Notes under the pieces: model-generated
What the model saw: the letters and a program-made list of their open reading frames with translations, nothing else
The model's database searches: none
What the model was told of the DNA's origin: nothing
Assembly: GCA_964545205.1 (NCBI GenBank)
Contig: CAZJFH010000021.1
Location: forward strand, 12,097 to 76,096
Direction of reading: 5' to 3'
Origin: CAZJFH01 sp964545205
Lineage (GTDB): Bacteria; Pseudomonadota; Alphaproteobacteria; Rhodospirillales; Magnetospirillaceae
DNA length: 64,000 bases
Position numbers and translations under genes: made by a program
Shown here: piece after piece, positions 52,025 to 60,055 of the stretch
Layout: each line of letters starts with the position of its first letter
How positions within the stretch are numbered: position 1 is the stretch's first letter

Positions 52025-54709
52025 TCACGGCGACAGTTCCAACTGCACCTCGACGACGTCGCCTTCCTGCCACGGGCCGCGTTTGAAGCCCAGCGATTCG
52101 ACGAATTTCAGCATGCGGTGGTTCTCGATCAGCACCTGGCCGACCATCCATTTGGTGCCGCGCGCGCGGCTGTATTCGATCATCTTGGTCAGCAGCCGCT
52201 TGCCCAGCCCCGAGCCCTTGAGGTCCGAGCGCACCAGGATGGCGAATTCGGCGCGTTCGTTCTCGAGATCGGTGACCGTGCGCACCACGCCCAGCGTCTC
52301 GCGGCCGCCGTCCGCGGTCGGGGCGGTGGCGATGAAGGCCATCTCGCGGTCGTAGTCGATCTGGGTCAGCCGCGCCATCTCGGTGTGCGGCAGGGCGTGG
52401 ACCAGGCCGAAGAAGCGGAAGCGGATGTCCTCGGGCGTCAGCCGCGAAATGAACACGTGGTGGTCGGGCTCGTCCTCGGGCCGGATCGGGCGCAGCAGCA
52501 CCTTGCGGCCGTCGGCCATCTCGAAGGTCTCTTCCAGCTCGCGCGGATAGGGCCGGATCGCCAGGCGCTCCGATCCGCCGGCGGAGCTGGTCGACAGCTT
52601 GATGCGGGCATCGAGCGCGATGACGCCCTCGGAATCGGCGAACAGCGGGTTGATGTCGAGCTCGGCGATCTCGGGGATGTCGATGATGAGCTGCGAGATC
52701 TGCATCAGCGCCAGGCAGATCGCGTCCAGGTTCACCGGCGGCCGGTCGCGGTAGCCCTTGAGCAGCTTGTAGACCCGGGTGCGCTCGATCATCTCGCGCG
52801 CCAGGCTCATGTTCAGCGGCGGCAGCGCCACGGCGCGGTCGCCGATCACCTCGACGGCGGTGCCGCCCTGGCCGAACAGGATCACGGGGCCGAAGATCGG
52901 ATCGGTCGAGACGCCGACGATCAGCTCGTGCGCGCCGGGCCGCCTGGCCATCTTCTGCACCGTGAAGCCCTGGATGCGGGCGTTCGGGAAGCCCTTGCCG
53001 ACCCGCTCCAGCATGGCCTCGGCCGCCTTCTCGACCTCGACCGGGGTGGTCAGGTTGAGGCGCACGCCGCCGACATCGGACTTGTGGCTGATGTCGTGCG
53101 ACAGGATCTTCAGCGCCACCGGCCCGCCCATTTCGCGCGCCAGGCGCGCGGCGTCGGCGGGGGTGCGGGCGATATGGGTCTCGATGGTCGGCACGCCGTA
53201 GGCCGACAGCACCGCCTTGGCCTCGGGCTCGCTCATCACCTCGGTGTCGTTGGAGATGGCGTTCTCGACCACCAGCCGCGCCGTCGCCGTCGCCGGCTTG
53301 AACTCGGTCGGCGCCGAGGGCGGCGTCTCCATCAGCAGTTCCTGGTTGCGGCGGTACTGCACCAGATGCATGAAGGCGCGCACCGCGCCGCCCGGCGTCT
53401 CGAAGGTCGGGATGTTGGCCTCGGAGAACAGCCGCCGCGCCGGCCCAACCGCCTCCTCGCCGACCCAGCAGGTCGCGACATTGGCACGCGAACGGTCCTT
53501 GACGCAGCGGATGACGCTCTCGGCGATCTCGGTCGCCGAGCTGATGGCGGTGGGCGCGTGCATCACCAGCACCGCGTCGACCTCCTTGGCGTCGAGGAGG
53601 ATGTTGAGGGTGTCGACGTAGCGGCTGCCGGCGGCGTCGCCGATGATGTCGACCGGGTTGGCCTTCGACCAGGTCTTGGGCAGCACCGCGTCGAGGCGGG
53701 CGACGGTTTCGGGCGCAAGCTCGGCCAGCTTGCCGCCGCGCTCGATCAGGTCGTCGACCGCCAGCACGCCGATGCCGCCGCCGTTGGTCATCACCGCCAG
53801 GCGCTCGCCCTTCGGCGGCCGGGCGCGGGCCAGGGTCTCGACCGCCGCGAACAGCTCGTCGAAGTCGTAGACGCGCAGCATGCCGGCGCGGGCGATGGCG
53901 GCGTCGTAGACGACGTCGGCGCCGGCCAGGGCGCCGGTGTGCGAGGCCGCCGCCTTGGCGCCTTCGGCGAAGCGGCCGGCCTTGATCGCCAGCACCGGCT
54001 TGTTGCGCGCCGCGGCGCGCGCCGCCGACATGAAGTTGCGCCGCTGGTGGATGGACTCGATGTAGAGCAGGATCGCGCGGGTGTTGGGATCGCTGCCGAG
54101 ATAATCGAGCACGTCGCCGAAGTCGACGTCGGCCGAGTCGCCGATCGAGATGAAGTGCGAGAAGCCGATGCCCTTGGGGCGCGCCCAGTCGAGCACCGCC
54201 GTGCACAAAGCGCCCGACTGCGAGACGAAGGCGATCTTGCCGGGCAGGGCGGCGGCCGGCGCGAAGCTGGCGTTGAGGCCGATCCCGGGCACCAGCAGGC
54301 CCAGGCAGTTGGGCCCGAGCAGGCGCATGTCGTTGGCCTTGGCGATCTCCAGCATCGCCTCCTGGGCCGAGCGGCCGCTCTCGTGCGGCGTCGCGCCGAG
54401 GCCGGCGGTCAGCACGATCGCCGCCTTGGTGCCGCGGGCCGCCAGCGCGGAAATCGCATCGACGACGGTCGACGGCGGCGTCGAGATCACGGCGAGGTCG
54501 GGCGTCAGCGGCAGACTGGCGATGTCCGGGTAGGCGAGCACGCCGGAGATCGCCTGGTATTTCGGGTTCACCGGCATGATCGGCCCGGAGAACCCGCCCT
54601 GCAGCAGGTTGCGCATCAGCACCGTGCCGACCGCCTGCGGGCGGCTCGACGCGCCGATCACCGCCACCGACCTCGGCTTGAACAGGCAATTCAGGTTGCG
54701 GATGCTCAT
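52025..54709 (-). CDS. ADP-forming acyl-CoA synthetase fused to GNAT (Pat-like protein acetyltransferase)
   Basis: An 894-residue fusion. Residues 1-470 are the CoA-binding and ligase-type part, with SVAVIGASSRPQAVG near 14, GPNCLGLLVP near 132 and ASHTGALAGAD, whose H257 sits where ADP-forming acetyl-CoA synthetases carry the phosphorylated His; about 490-710 is an ATP-grasp domain; about 730-894 is a GNAT domain with RSDLKGSGLGKRLLTKM. Such fusions include the protein lysine acetyltransferase Pat/YfiQ, which silences acetyl-CoA synthetase. Since H257 is kept, a catalytic synthetase role is also possible. GAGGAG precedes the ATG at 54709. Confidence 0.88.
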   Translation of the reverse strand: MSIRNLNCLFKPRSVAVIGASSRPQAVGTVLMRNLLQGGFSGPIMPVNPKYQAISGVLAYPDIASLPLTPDLAVISTPPSTVVDAISALAARGTKAAIVLTAGLGATPHESGRSAQEAMLEIAKANDMRLLGPNCLGLLVPGIGLNASFAPAAALPGKIAFVSQSGALCTAVLDWARPKGIGFSHFISIGDSADVDFGDVLDYLGSDPNTRAILLYIESIHQRRNFMSAARAAARNKPVLAIKAGRFAEGAKAAASHTGALAGADVVYDAAIARAGMLRVYDFDELFAAVETLARARPPKGERLAVMTNGGGIGVLAVDDLIERGGKLAELAPETVARLDAVLPKTWSKANPVDIIGDAAGSRYVDTLNILLDAKEVDAVLVMHAPTAISSATEIAESVIRCVKDRSRANVATCWVGEEAVGPARRLFSEANIPTFETPGGAVRAFMHLVQYRRNQELLMETPPSAPTEFKPATATARLVVENAISNDTEVMSEPEAKAVLSAYGVPTIETHIARTPADAARLAREMGGPVALKILSHDISHKSDVGGVRLNLTTPVEVEKAAEAMLERVGKGFPNARIQGFTVQKMARRPGAHELIVGVSTDPIFGPVILFGQGGTAVEVIGDRAVALPPLNMSLAREMIERTRVYKLLKGYRDRPPVNLDAICLALMQISQLIIDIPEIAELDINPLFADSEGVIALDARIKLSTSSAGGSERLAIRPYPRELEETFEMADGRKVLLRPIRPEDEPDHHVFISRLTPEDIRFRFFGLVHALPHTEMARLTQIDYDREMAFIATAPTADGGRETLGVVRTVTDLENERAEFAILVRSDLKGSGLGKRLLTKMIEYSRARGTKWMVGQVLIENHRMLKFVESLGFKRGPWQEGDVVEVQLELSP

Positions 54710-54763
54710 GCGCGCTCCTCTCTGCTGCTGCCTACGGCCCGCTCGCCAACACCTGGGAACGGC

Positions 54764-54794
54764 GCGCCGCCCCGGCAACGTGCCGGGGCGGCGC
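54764..54794. terminator. Strong hairpin between the SLAC1/TehA and Pat-like genes
   Basis: A perfect 14-base-pair stem, GCGCCGCCCCGGCA at 54764-54777 with its complement at 54781-54794, has a three-base loop. It lies 65 bases after the SLAC1 stop on the minus strand and 55 before the Pat-like ATG. No T-tract follows, so it may block RNA polymerase weakly or protect mRNA ends. Confidence 0.5.
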
Positions 54795-54859
54795 TCAGAG
54801 GCAGAGGATACGCGCCCGATTGTGCGGTGCAACAGAAACTACCGCCGCGGGGCCGCGAC

Positions 54860-55855
54860 TCATTCGGGGACGAACAGCTTTCCGTGCGCCATCGCCTGGC
54901 CGGTGCGCGCCAGCACCACGGCGACGATCGCCGTGGCGGCGGCCAGCACCGCCCCTGCCAGGACCGTGGTGCCGAAGCCGGGGCGCAACCCGGCATACTG
55001 CAGCGTCGCCAGCGCCAGGGCGTCGAGCGGGAAGGTGTAGGCCCACCACGAGACCGCGAACGGCAGGCGGCGGAAGCGAAGGCTCATCGCCGCCAGCACC
55101 ATGGCGATGAAGATGCCGGTGTGCAGCAGCATGCGGCCGGCGGAGTCCAGATGTCCGCCGGTCAGCGCCAGATACGACAGGAACCCGATCGCCGGCGGCG
55201 CGATCATGATGAACAGGGTCGGCAGCAGCCGCGGCGGCAGGTCCTCGTGGAAGATCAACCGGTAGAGCACGATCGTGAACAGCAGCAGCCAGAACACCAT
55301 GCCCACCGAGAAGAAGAACCAGGACAGCTCGACGTAGCCGAGGCGCACGCCCAGGATCGGCACGATCACGTTGCCGACCACCGGAATGAACCAGGCCGGA
55401 TTGACATGGGCGATGTCGTGCCTGTGCGACAGCCACCGCCCGACGACCCGCAAGGTGAAGGCGAGGTGCAGCGCCGCGCCGGACAGCCACAGGCCGTGGC
55501 CGAGCCCGGGCAGGTGCGGATGCGCCGCGATGGCCAGCAGCAACAGACTGATCGACAGGGTCGGGAAGAAGTTGGCGCGGATCGGGTGCAGGAACTCGCC
55601 GCGCACCGCCTCGGGATGGCGGGCGAGCTTCAGCAGGTACAGCCCGGCGACCGCGACGAACAGCGTCGTCGCGAGGACGAGGATCGCCTCGCCGACGACG
55701 GACGGCAGGCCGAACACCTCATGCGCCTTGCGCCAGGCGAGGCCGAGGCCGGCGGTGCCCATCACCATCGCGAACAGCGGCACCGGAACGTGCGCGAGCC
55801 AAGCCTCGGCGGCGGCGTGCATGGTCGGGGAGGGGGGCGGAGCGGGGGACTGCAA
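54860..55855 (-). CDS. SLAC1/TehA family anion channel (TTG start)
   Basis: A 331-residue membrane protein with ten hydrophobic segments, the SLAC1/TehA fold. VPVPLFAMVMGTAGLGLAWR near the start, HPIRANFFPTLSISLLLLAI and SWWAYTFPLDALALATLQYA near 265-285 are family motifs. Members pass anions or give tellurite resistance. The start is TTG at 55855, supported by AGGAG six bases upstream; the first in-frame ATG (55822) lacks a ribosome-binding site. A perfect palindromic operator lies just upstream of that AGGAG. Confidence 0.88.
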   Translation of the reverse strand: MQSPAPPPSPTMHAAAEAWLAHVPVPLFAMVMGTAGLGLAWRKAHEVFGLPSVVGEAILVLATTLFVAVAGLYLLKLARHPEAVRGEFLHPIRANFFPTLSISLLLLAIAAHPHLPGLGHGLWLSGAALHLAFTLRVVGRWLSHRHDIAHVNPAWFIPVVGNVIVPILGVRLGYVELSWFFFSVGMVFWLLLFTIVLYRLIFHEDLPPRLLPTLFIMIAPPAIGFLSYLALTGGHLDSAGRMLLHTGIFIAMVLAAMSLRFRRLPFAVSWWAYTFPLDALALATLQYAGLRPGFGTTVLAGAVLAAATAIVAVVLARTGQAMAHGKLFVPE

Positions 55856-55870
55856 TGCGAACTCCTGCGG

Positions 55871-55900
55871 CCTTAATATTAGTGAGCTCTAATATTAAGG
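55871..55900 (-). promoter_or_regulatory. Perfect AT-rich palindrome, likely operator of the SLAC1/TehA gene
   Basis: CCTTAATATTAG at 55871-55882 and its exact complement CTAATATTAAGG at 55889-55900 flank TGAGCT. This 30-base, AT-rich palindrome is striking in such GC-rich DNA. It ends 3 bases before the AGGAG of the TTG start, so a bound repressor would block transcription or initiation. The regulator is not encoded nearby and could not be named from the sequence. Confidence 0.7.
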
Positions 55901-55933
55901 CGATTGACCCGCCGCCGCAACCCCGCCGTCCCG

Positions 55934-56179
55934 TCAGTGAGCCCGGATCTGCGAACGGGCGCCGCGCCGGAAGTCCGGGCCGGTATAGCTGCGGCGACGG
56001 CGGGACTGCTGCTCGACCTCGGCCTGTTCGGCGTCGCGCTGCATCTGGCGGTGGGCCGCCGCCGCCTGGCGCTGCGACTTGCTGCACAATCCGCCGATCG
56101 AACACAGGATCAGATACAGCGCGCCGAGGAAGATCGGCACGAACACCACGTAGAAGATTGGATTCCAGTCGTTTTCCAT
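55934..56179 (-). CDS. Small membrane protein, unknown function
   Basis: An 81-residue protein with one membrane helix (about 8-30, FYVVFVPIFLGALYLILCSI) and a charged, Gln/Arg-rich cytosolic tail (about 35-81) likely to be helical. It is not recognised. It lies upstream of the SLAC1/TehA gene on the same strand with the palindromic operator between them. The 362-base gap to its right would hold its promoter. Confidence 0.6.
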   Translation of the reverse strand: MENDWNPIFYVVFVPIFLGALYLILCSIGGLCSKSQRQAAAAHRQMQRDAEQAEVEQQSRRRRSYTGPDFRRGARSQIRAH

Positions 56180-56541
56180 CGAACGCGCCCGCAGCGGTCA
56201 ATCCATGTCCGGCTTATTAGCATCGCCGAATGGAGGCGTCCTTGACGATGGGCAAGCCGGGCGCGGGTGTTTTCACACACCCGGCCTTGTATATGCGCCG
56301 GGATCGCTATATAAGGAATACTGAATTCTCCGCAGAGCCGAAAACGGCCGGCCGGCATGAACGCCGTGCGGAGGGAGGGAGCGAACCGAAATGGATCGGA
56401 CCAAGCCTATCGTGCCCAGAGTCGACCGCCGGCTGGCCCGGCGCTGATGCGGCGCGCCGGCATGGCGTCACCCCCTCCTTCCGTCGCCAGCGGAGCGGTT
56501 TTGAACGACGGCGCGCCGCGGCGCGCCAAGGGGGCGGACTC
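56180..56541. other. Divergent intergenic region with AT-rich promoter-like tract and hairpin
   Basis: This gap between divergent small membrane-protein genes holds no convincing gene. CGGGTGT at 56264-56270 pairs with ACACCCG at 56277-56283 around TTTCAC, an operator- or attenuator-like hairpin. It is followed by an unusually AT-rich tract, with TATATG near 56290 and CTATATAAGGAATACTGAAT at 56307-56326, which would suit a promoter driving the TauE/SafE group at 56542. From about 56340 to 56541 nothing is visible apart from a weak open frame. Confidence 0.4.
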
Positions 56542-56802
56542 ATGAATCTACCGGTCGGTTTCAATGAACAGGGGCTTCGGACGGTGCTGCTCGGAGCACT
56601 GAGCCTGGCGCTCTACGTCCTGCTTTTCCTCAACCAGGAAGCCGTGCTGCGCATGAGTACCGAGAGCGGCTTCGGATTCCTGGTGCCGATCGGCATCGCC
56701 TTGACGTTCTCGTTCGTGCACGGCGCGTTCACCAGCGGCTTCTGGGACATGCTCGGGCTTAAGGCCAAGACCAGGAAGGAGCCGCGGCGGTGGAACAGGT
56801 AA
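56542..56802 (+). CDS. Small two-helix membrane protein linked to TauE/SafE
   Basis: An 86-residue protein with two hydrophobic segments (about 13-30 and 45-65, FGFLVPIGIALTFSFVHGAF) and a basic C-terminal tail. It is not recognised, but its stop overlaps the start of the TauE/SafE gene by 13 bases, so translation is coupled and a subunit or partner role is likely. GGGGGCGGA lies about 3 bases before the ATG at 56542. Confidence 0.75.
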   Translation: MNLPVGFNEQGLRTVLLGALSLALYVLLFLNQEAVLRMSTESGFGFLVPIGIALTFSFVHGAFTSGFWDMLGLKAKTRKEPRRWNR

Positions 56803-57845
56803 GCCAATTCATCGCGCTCGATCCGGCCAATCTGGTCGGCTTGTTCCTGGTCGGCTTCGTCGGCGGCATGGTCTCGGGCTTCATCGGATCGGGCGGCGCC
56901 TTCGTGCTGACCCCGGCGATGATGACCATGGGCGTGCCCGCCATCGTCGCCGTGGCCTCGAACATGTGCCACAAGTTCCCCAAGGCCCTGGTCGGCGCCT
57001 ACAAGCGCGCCAAGTACGGCCAGGTCGACGTCAAGCTCGGCATCGTGATGGGCGTTTCGGCCGAAGCGGGCGTGCTGGTCGGCGCCAACCTGCAGGAATA
57101 CATCAAGGAAACCTTCGGCGACGCCGGCTCGAACCTCTATGTCAGCTTCGTCTTCGTGGTGACGCTGGCGATCGTCGGCACCATCGTGCTGCGCGACGCG
57201 GTGAAGAGCTATCGCGGCCGCGGCGTCGCCGGCGCCGGCGACGAAGAGAAGGCGGGCAGCCTGGCGCGCTGGGTGCAGTCGATCCACATCCCCGGCACGA
57301 TGATGTACTTCAAGAGCATCGGCGCGCGCGTTTCGGTTCTGGTGACGCTGCCGCTCGGCTTCGCCACCGGCCTGCTGGCGGCGACGATCGCGGTCGGCGG
57401 CTTCGTCGGCGTGCCGTCGATGATCTACGTGCTCGGCGTGCCCAGCCTGATGGCCTCGGCCACCGAACTGGTGATCGCCTTCGTCATGGGCCTGGGCGGC
57501 TCGATCAAGTTCGCCATGGCCGGCTATGTCGACATCCGCCTGGCGATGATCATCCTGGCCGGCTCGCTGTTCGGCATCCAGATCGGCGCCATCGGCACCA
57601 CCTACGTGCGGCCGTACATGATCAAGATGGTCATGGGCGTGATCATGGTCACCGTGATGTTCAGCCGGCTGTTCGTGATCCCGGTCTATCTCGCCTCGCT
57701 CGGCGTCATCGCCATGGATCCGGTGCTGCAGGACGTGCTGCGCGACGTCAGCTTCTGGACGCTGGTCGCGGCGCTGATGCTGGGCGCCGGCTTCATCCTC
57801 AAGGCGCTGTGGTCGGGAATGCGCGAGGAGGCGCTTCCAGCCTAG
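56790..57845 (+). CDS. TauE/SafE family sulfite/sulfoacetate exporter-like permease
   Basis: A 351-residue permease of the TauE/SafE family with about eight to nine membrane helices in two repeats. GFVGGMVSGFIGSGGAFVLT near residue 22 and FATGLLAATIAVGGFVGVPS near 190 are the repeated G-rich motifs; the second carries the expected half-membrane loop. A soluble loop of about 40 residues (145-180) separates the halves. Related proteins export sulfite, sulfoacetate or other sulfur anions. It is flanked by the coupled small protein and by a UspA gene 54 bases downstream. Confidence 0.88.
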   Translation: MEQVSQFIALDPANLVGLFLVGFVGGMVSGFIGSGGAFVLTPAMMTMGVPAIVAVASNMCHKFPKALVGAYKRAKYGQVDVKLGIVMGVSAEAGVLVGANLQEYIKETFGDAGSNLYVSFVFVVTLAIVGTIVLRDAVKSYRGRGVAGAGDEEKAGSLARWVQSIHIPGTMMYFKSIGARVSVLVTLPLGFATGLLAATIAVGGFVGVPSMIYVLGVPSLMASATELVIAFVMGLGGSIKFAMAGYVDIRLAMIILAGSLFGIQIGAIGTTYVRPYMIKMVMGVIMVTVMFSRLFVIPVYLASLGVIAMDPVLQDVLRDVSFWTLVAALMLGAGFILKALWSGMREEALPA

Positions 57846-57899
57846 ACGGCGGCGCGAACCCGGCGAATAATGAACCGATAACGAAGAGAGGGGGCGAGC

Positions 57900-58751
57900 A
57901 TGGGGGAGACGCAGCTGTCGCCGACCGGGCGCTTCGAGAACATCCTGCTGGCCACCGACGGATCGGACTACAGCGCCGGCGCCGAACGCGTGGCGTTCGG
58001 CATGTGCCAGCAGGGCGGGGCGCGCCTCACCGCGATGACCGCGGTGATCGCCAGCCCCGAACTCGACACCTTCGGCCCGGACGTGCAGGAGCAGCTCGAG
58101 ACGGACGCCGTGCGCCTGCTCGAACGGGTCCAGGCCGACGCCGAGCGCGCCGGCATCGAATGCGGCAAGGTGCTGCGGTTCGGCGACGACCCGTACAAGG
58201 AGATCGTCGCCGAGGCCGACCATTCCAACGCCGACCTGATCGTCGTCGGCCGCCGCGGCAAGCGCGGGCTGGCCCGCCTGATGCTGGGCGACGCCACCGT
58301 CAAGGTGATCGGCAACGCCAAATGCAGCGTGATGGTGGTGCCGAAATCGGCCGAGATGTGGCGCAACCGGGTGCTGGTCGCGACCGACGGCTCGCGCTCG
58401 GGCGACGCCGCCGCCGCCGCCGCCGCCCGCATCGCCCATTGCTGCGGCAGCCCGCTGACCGTGCTGTCGGTGAAGGTGCCCAGCCATCCGCCGGAGCGCC
58501 AGGCCGAGGCCGACGCCATCGTCCAGCGGGTGCTGGCCTTCTATCACGCCGAGGGCCTCAAGGCCGACGCCGTGGTCGAGAGTGGCCCGGCGCACGAGGT
58601 CATCGCCGCCGTCGCCCAGGAGCGCGGCGCCGACCTGATCGTGCTCGGCAGCCATGGCCGCACCGGACTCGGCCGGCTGCTGCTCGGCAGCAATTCCGAA
58701 CGGGTGATCGGCCAGGCCGAATGCCCGGTGATGGTGGTCAAGGGCGGCTGA
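57900..58751 (+). CDS. Tandem universal stress protein (two UspA domains)
   Basis: A 283-residue protein with two UspA domains (about 12-148 and 155-283). The first ends VVGRRGKRGLARLMLGDATV and the second VLGSHGRTGLGRLLLGSNSE, both with the G-2x-G-9x-G-S/T ATP-binding pattern, though the first lacks the final Ser/Thr spacing in full. Tandem Usps bind nucleotides and respond to stress. GAGAGGGGGCGAG precedes the ATG. The link with TauE/SafE suggests stress control of the permease, which is an inference. Confidence 0.9.
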   Translation: MGETQLSPTGRFENILLATDGSDYSAGAERVAFGMCQQGGARLTAMTAVIASPELDTFGPDVQEQLETDAVRLLERVQADAERAGIECGKVLRFGDDPYKEIVAEADHSNADLIVVGRRGKRGLARLMLGDATVKVIGNAKCSVMVVPKSAEMWRNRVLVATDGSRSGDAAAAAAARIAHCCGSPLTVLSVKVPSHPPERQAEADAIVQRVLAFYHAEGLKADAVVESGPAHEVIAAVAQERGADLIVLGSHGRTGLGRLLLGSNSERVIGQAECPVMVVKGG

Positions 58752-58815
58752 GCCCCAAAAAAACAAGACAGTCGGTGACCGAAGCGTAGGGACAACGTCA
58801 CTCGGAGCAACCGTC

Positions 58816-58941
58816 ATGCATGGACGCGAATGGGCCGCGGCGGCCCTGATGCTGATCATCGCCGTTCTGGTGCTTCCCTTCATCCACGCCGGCCCGCCCG
58901 AATCGGCACCGGTGGTGCACGCCGCCGCGGACACCCGCTGA
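58816..58941 (+). CDS. Possible 41-residue single-helix membrane protein
   Basis: A 41-codon frame encodes a protein with one hydrophobic helix (about 7-25, AAAALMLIIAVLVLPFIHAG) flanked by His residues (H2, H24, H35). It lies 64 bases after the UspA gene and 55 before the cobalamin riboswitch. The ribosome-binding site is weak. His-rich single-helix proteins occur with metal transport, but this could be a chance frame. Confidence 0.35.
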   Translation: MHGREWAAAALMLIIAVLVLPFIHAGPPESAPVVHAAADTR

Positions 58942-58996
58942 GGGCGCCGTTCGGGCGGTTGCGCGGGGCGCGCATTTCGGCCACACTGCCGCCCGC

Positions 58997-59179
58997 ACGG
59001 GTTCCATGCGGGCAAAGCCCGCGGGATTGAAAGGGAACACGGCAGGGCCGACCCAAGCGGGGCCCGATCCGTGGCTGCCCCCGCAACTGTGAGCGGTAGC
59101 CGGCCCGACGGCCACTGGGAGCGATCCTCCTGGGAAGGCCGGGCACGGCGACGATCCGCGAGCCAGGAGACCTGCCCGT
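58997..59179 (+). promoter_or_regulatory. Cobalamin riboswitch
   Basis: The conserved adenosylcobalamin riboswitch elements appear in order: AAAGGGAACACGG near 59030, GGCTGCCCCCGCAACTGTGA at 59073-59092, CCACTGGGA near 59112, CTGGGAAGGCC near 59130 and the B12 box AGCCAGGAGACC at 59161-59172. ACGGG at 58997-59001 closes the outer stem with CCCGT at 59175-59179. Cobalamin binding normally shuts off the downstream gene, here the CbiM-like permease at 59247. Confidence 0.95.
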
Positions 59180-59187
59180 CGCACTCG

Positions 59188-59207
59188 GGCGCCGCGCGCG
59201 CGGCGCC
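59188..59207 (+). promoter_or_regulatory. Expression-platform hairpin of the cobalamin riboswitch
   Basis: GGCGCCGC at 59188-59195 pairs with GCGGCGCC at 59200-59207 over a four-base loop, directly after the riboswitch aptamer. A second small stem, TGCAC/GTGCA, sits at 59216-59230. No T-tract follows, so control is more likely through access to the ribosome-binding site (AAGGGAGA, about 59232) than by termination. Confidence 0.5.
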
Positions 59208-59246
59208 GCCAACCATGCACGGTGGGTGCAGAAGGGAGACACGCAT

Positions 59247-59915
59247 ATGCATATCGAACCGGGGTTCGTCACCCCCGCCAAGATTCTGCTCGCCAACGCC
59301 GGCGCCGTCGGCGTCGTCGCCTGGGCCGCCAAGGACCAGATCCTGGGCCTGGTCCGCGAGCCGTGGGCGCCGCTGAAGACAGCGGCCGCCGCGACGTTCT
59401 TCTCGCTGTTCATGCAGGGCTTTTCCGTGCCGGTCGGCCCGTCGGAGCTGCACTTCGTCGGCGCCATGGCGATGTACCTGACGCTGGGCTTCGTGCCGAC
59501 CCTGCTCGGTTTCGCGCTCGGCCTGCTGCTGCAGGGCGTGATGTTCAACCCGGCCGACCTGGCCCATCTCGGCGTCAACAGCCTGTCGCTGATCGTGCCG
59601 CTGGTGACCGTCCACTACCTGGCCGGCCGCAAGCTGTTCGACCGCGGCCTCGGCCAGCGTCTGAGCATGGGCCGGATCCTGAAGCTCGACGCGATGTATT
59701 ACGGCGGCGTCACCGGGATGGTCGGCTTCTGGCTGTTCACCAGCGACGTCGCGACGCCGCTGGCGTCCTGGGCCGCCTTCGCCGCGTCGTACCTGGCGGT
59801 GGTCGCCGTCGAGCCCCTGGTCACCTGGGCGGCGGTCAAGGGCCTGAAGAAGGCCGAGGGCACCGCCATCGTCGACCGCCTGTTCGCGGTGCGCGAGCTC
59901 GAACTGGCGCGCTGA
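59247..59915 (+). CDS. CbiM-like energy-coupling-factor permease, stand-alone
   Basis: A 222-residue membrane protein starting MHIEPGFVTPAKILLANAGA, like CbiM, whose N-terminal Met-His binds cobalt. GPSELHFVGAMAMYLTLGFV and FALGLLLQGVMFNPADLAHL followed by GVNSLSLIVP match the CbiM core, and six to seven membrane helices are visible. CbiM is the substrate subunit of cobalt importers for cobalamin synthesis, but no cbiN, cbiQ or cbiO lies here. The riboswitch in front links it to cobalt or cobalamin supply. The ATG at 59247 fits the obligatory N terminus; 7 codons of frame upstream are discarded. Confidence 0.88.
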   Translation: MHIEPGFVTPAKILLANAGAVGVVAWAAKDQILGLVREPWAPLKTAAAATFFSLFMQGFSVPVGPSELHFVGAMAMYLTLGFVPTLLGFALGLLLQGVMFNPADLAHLGVNSLSLIVPLVTVHYLAGRKLFDRGLGQRLSMGRILKLDAMYYGGVTGMVGFWLFTSDVATPLASWAAFAASYLAVVAVEPLVTWAAVKGLKKAEGTAIVDRLFAVRELELAR

Positions 59916-59939
59916 TCCCCCGTCATCGCCGATCTCGGC

Positions 59940-59965
59940 AACGGCCGGTCCCTGGACCGGCCGTT
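59940..59965 (+). terminator. Rho-independent terminator after the CbiM-like gene
   Basis: AACGGCCGGTCC at 59940-59951 pairs with GGACCGGCCGTT at 59954-59965, followed by a T-rich tract (TTTTCTTTT). It lies 25 bases after the stop and ends the riboswitch-CbiM transcript. Confidence 0.85.
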
Positions 59966-60055
59966 TTCTTTTGCAATACCTCCTCCGGCATAACCCTTTG
60001 TTAGCGCGCGTCTGTCACTAAAAAGCAGTGCGCGATTCCAAAGGGGAGAGGAGCG

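Noticed and set aside
56357..56545. A 62-codon plus-strand frame ending at the start of the small membrane protein
   Set aside because: The stop overlaps the next ATG, as in coupled genes, but the translation is low complexity, has no ribosome-binding site and resembles no protein.
56613..59615. A 1000-codon minus-strand frame across TauE/SafE, UspA and the riboswitch
   Set aside because: His/Arg/Asp-rich shadow translation antisense to recognised genes.
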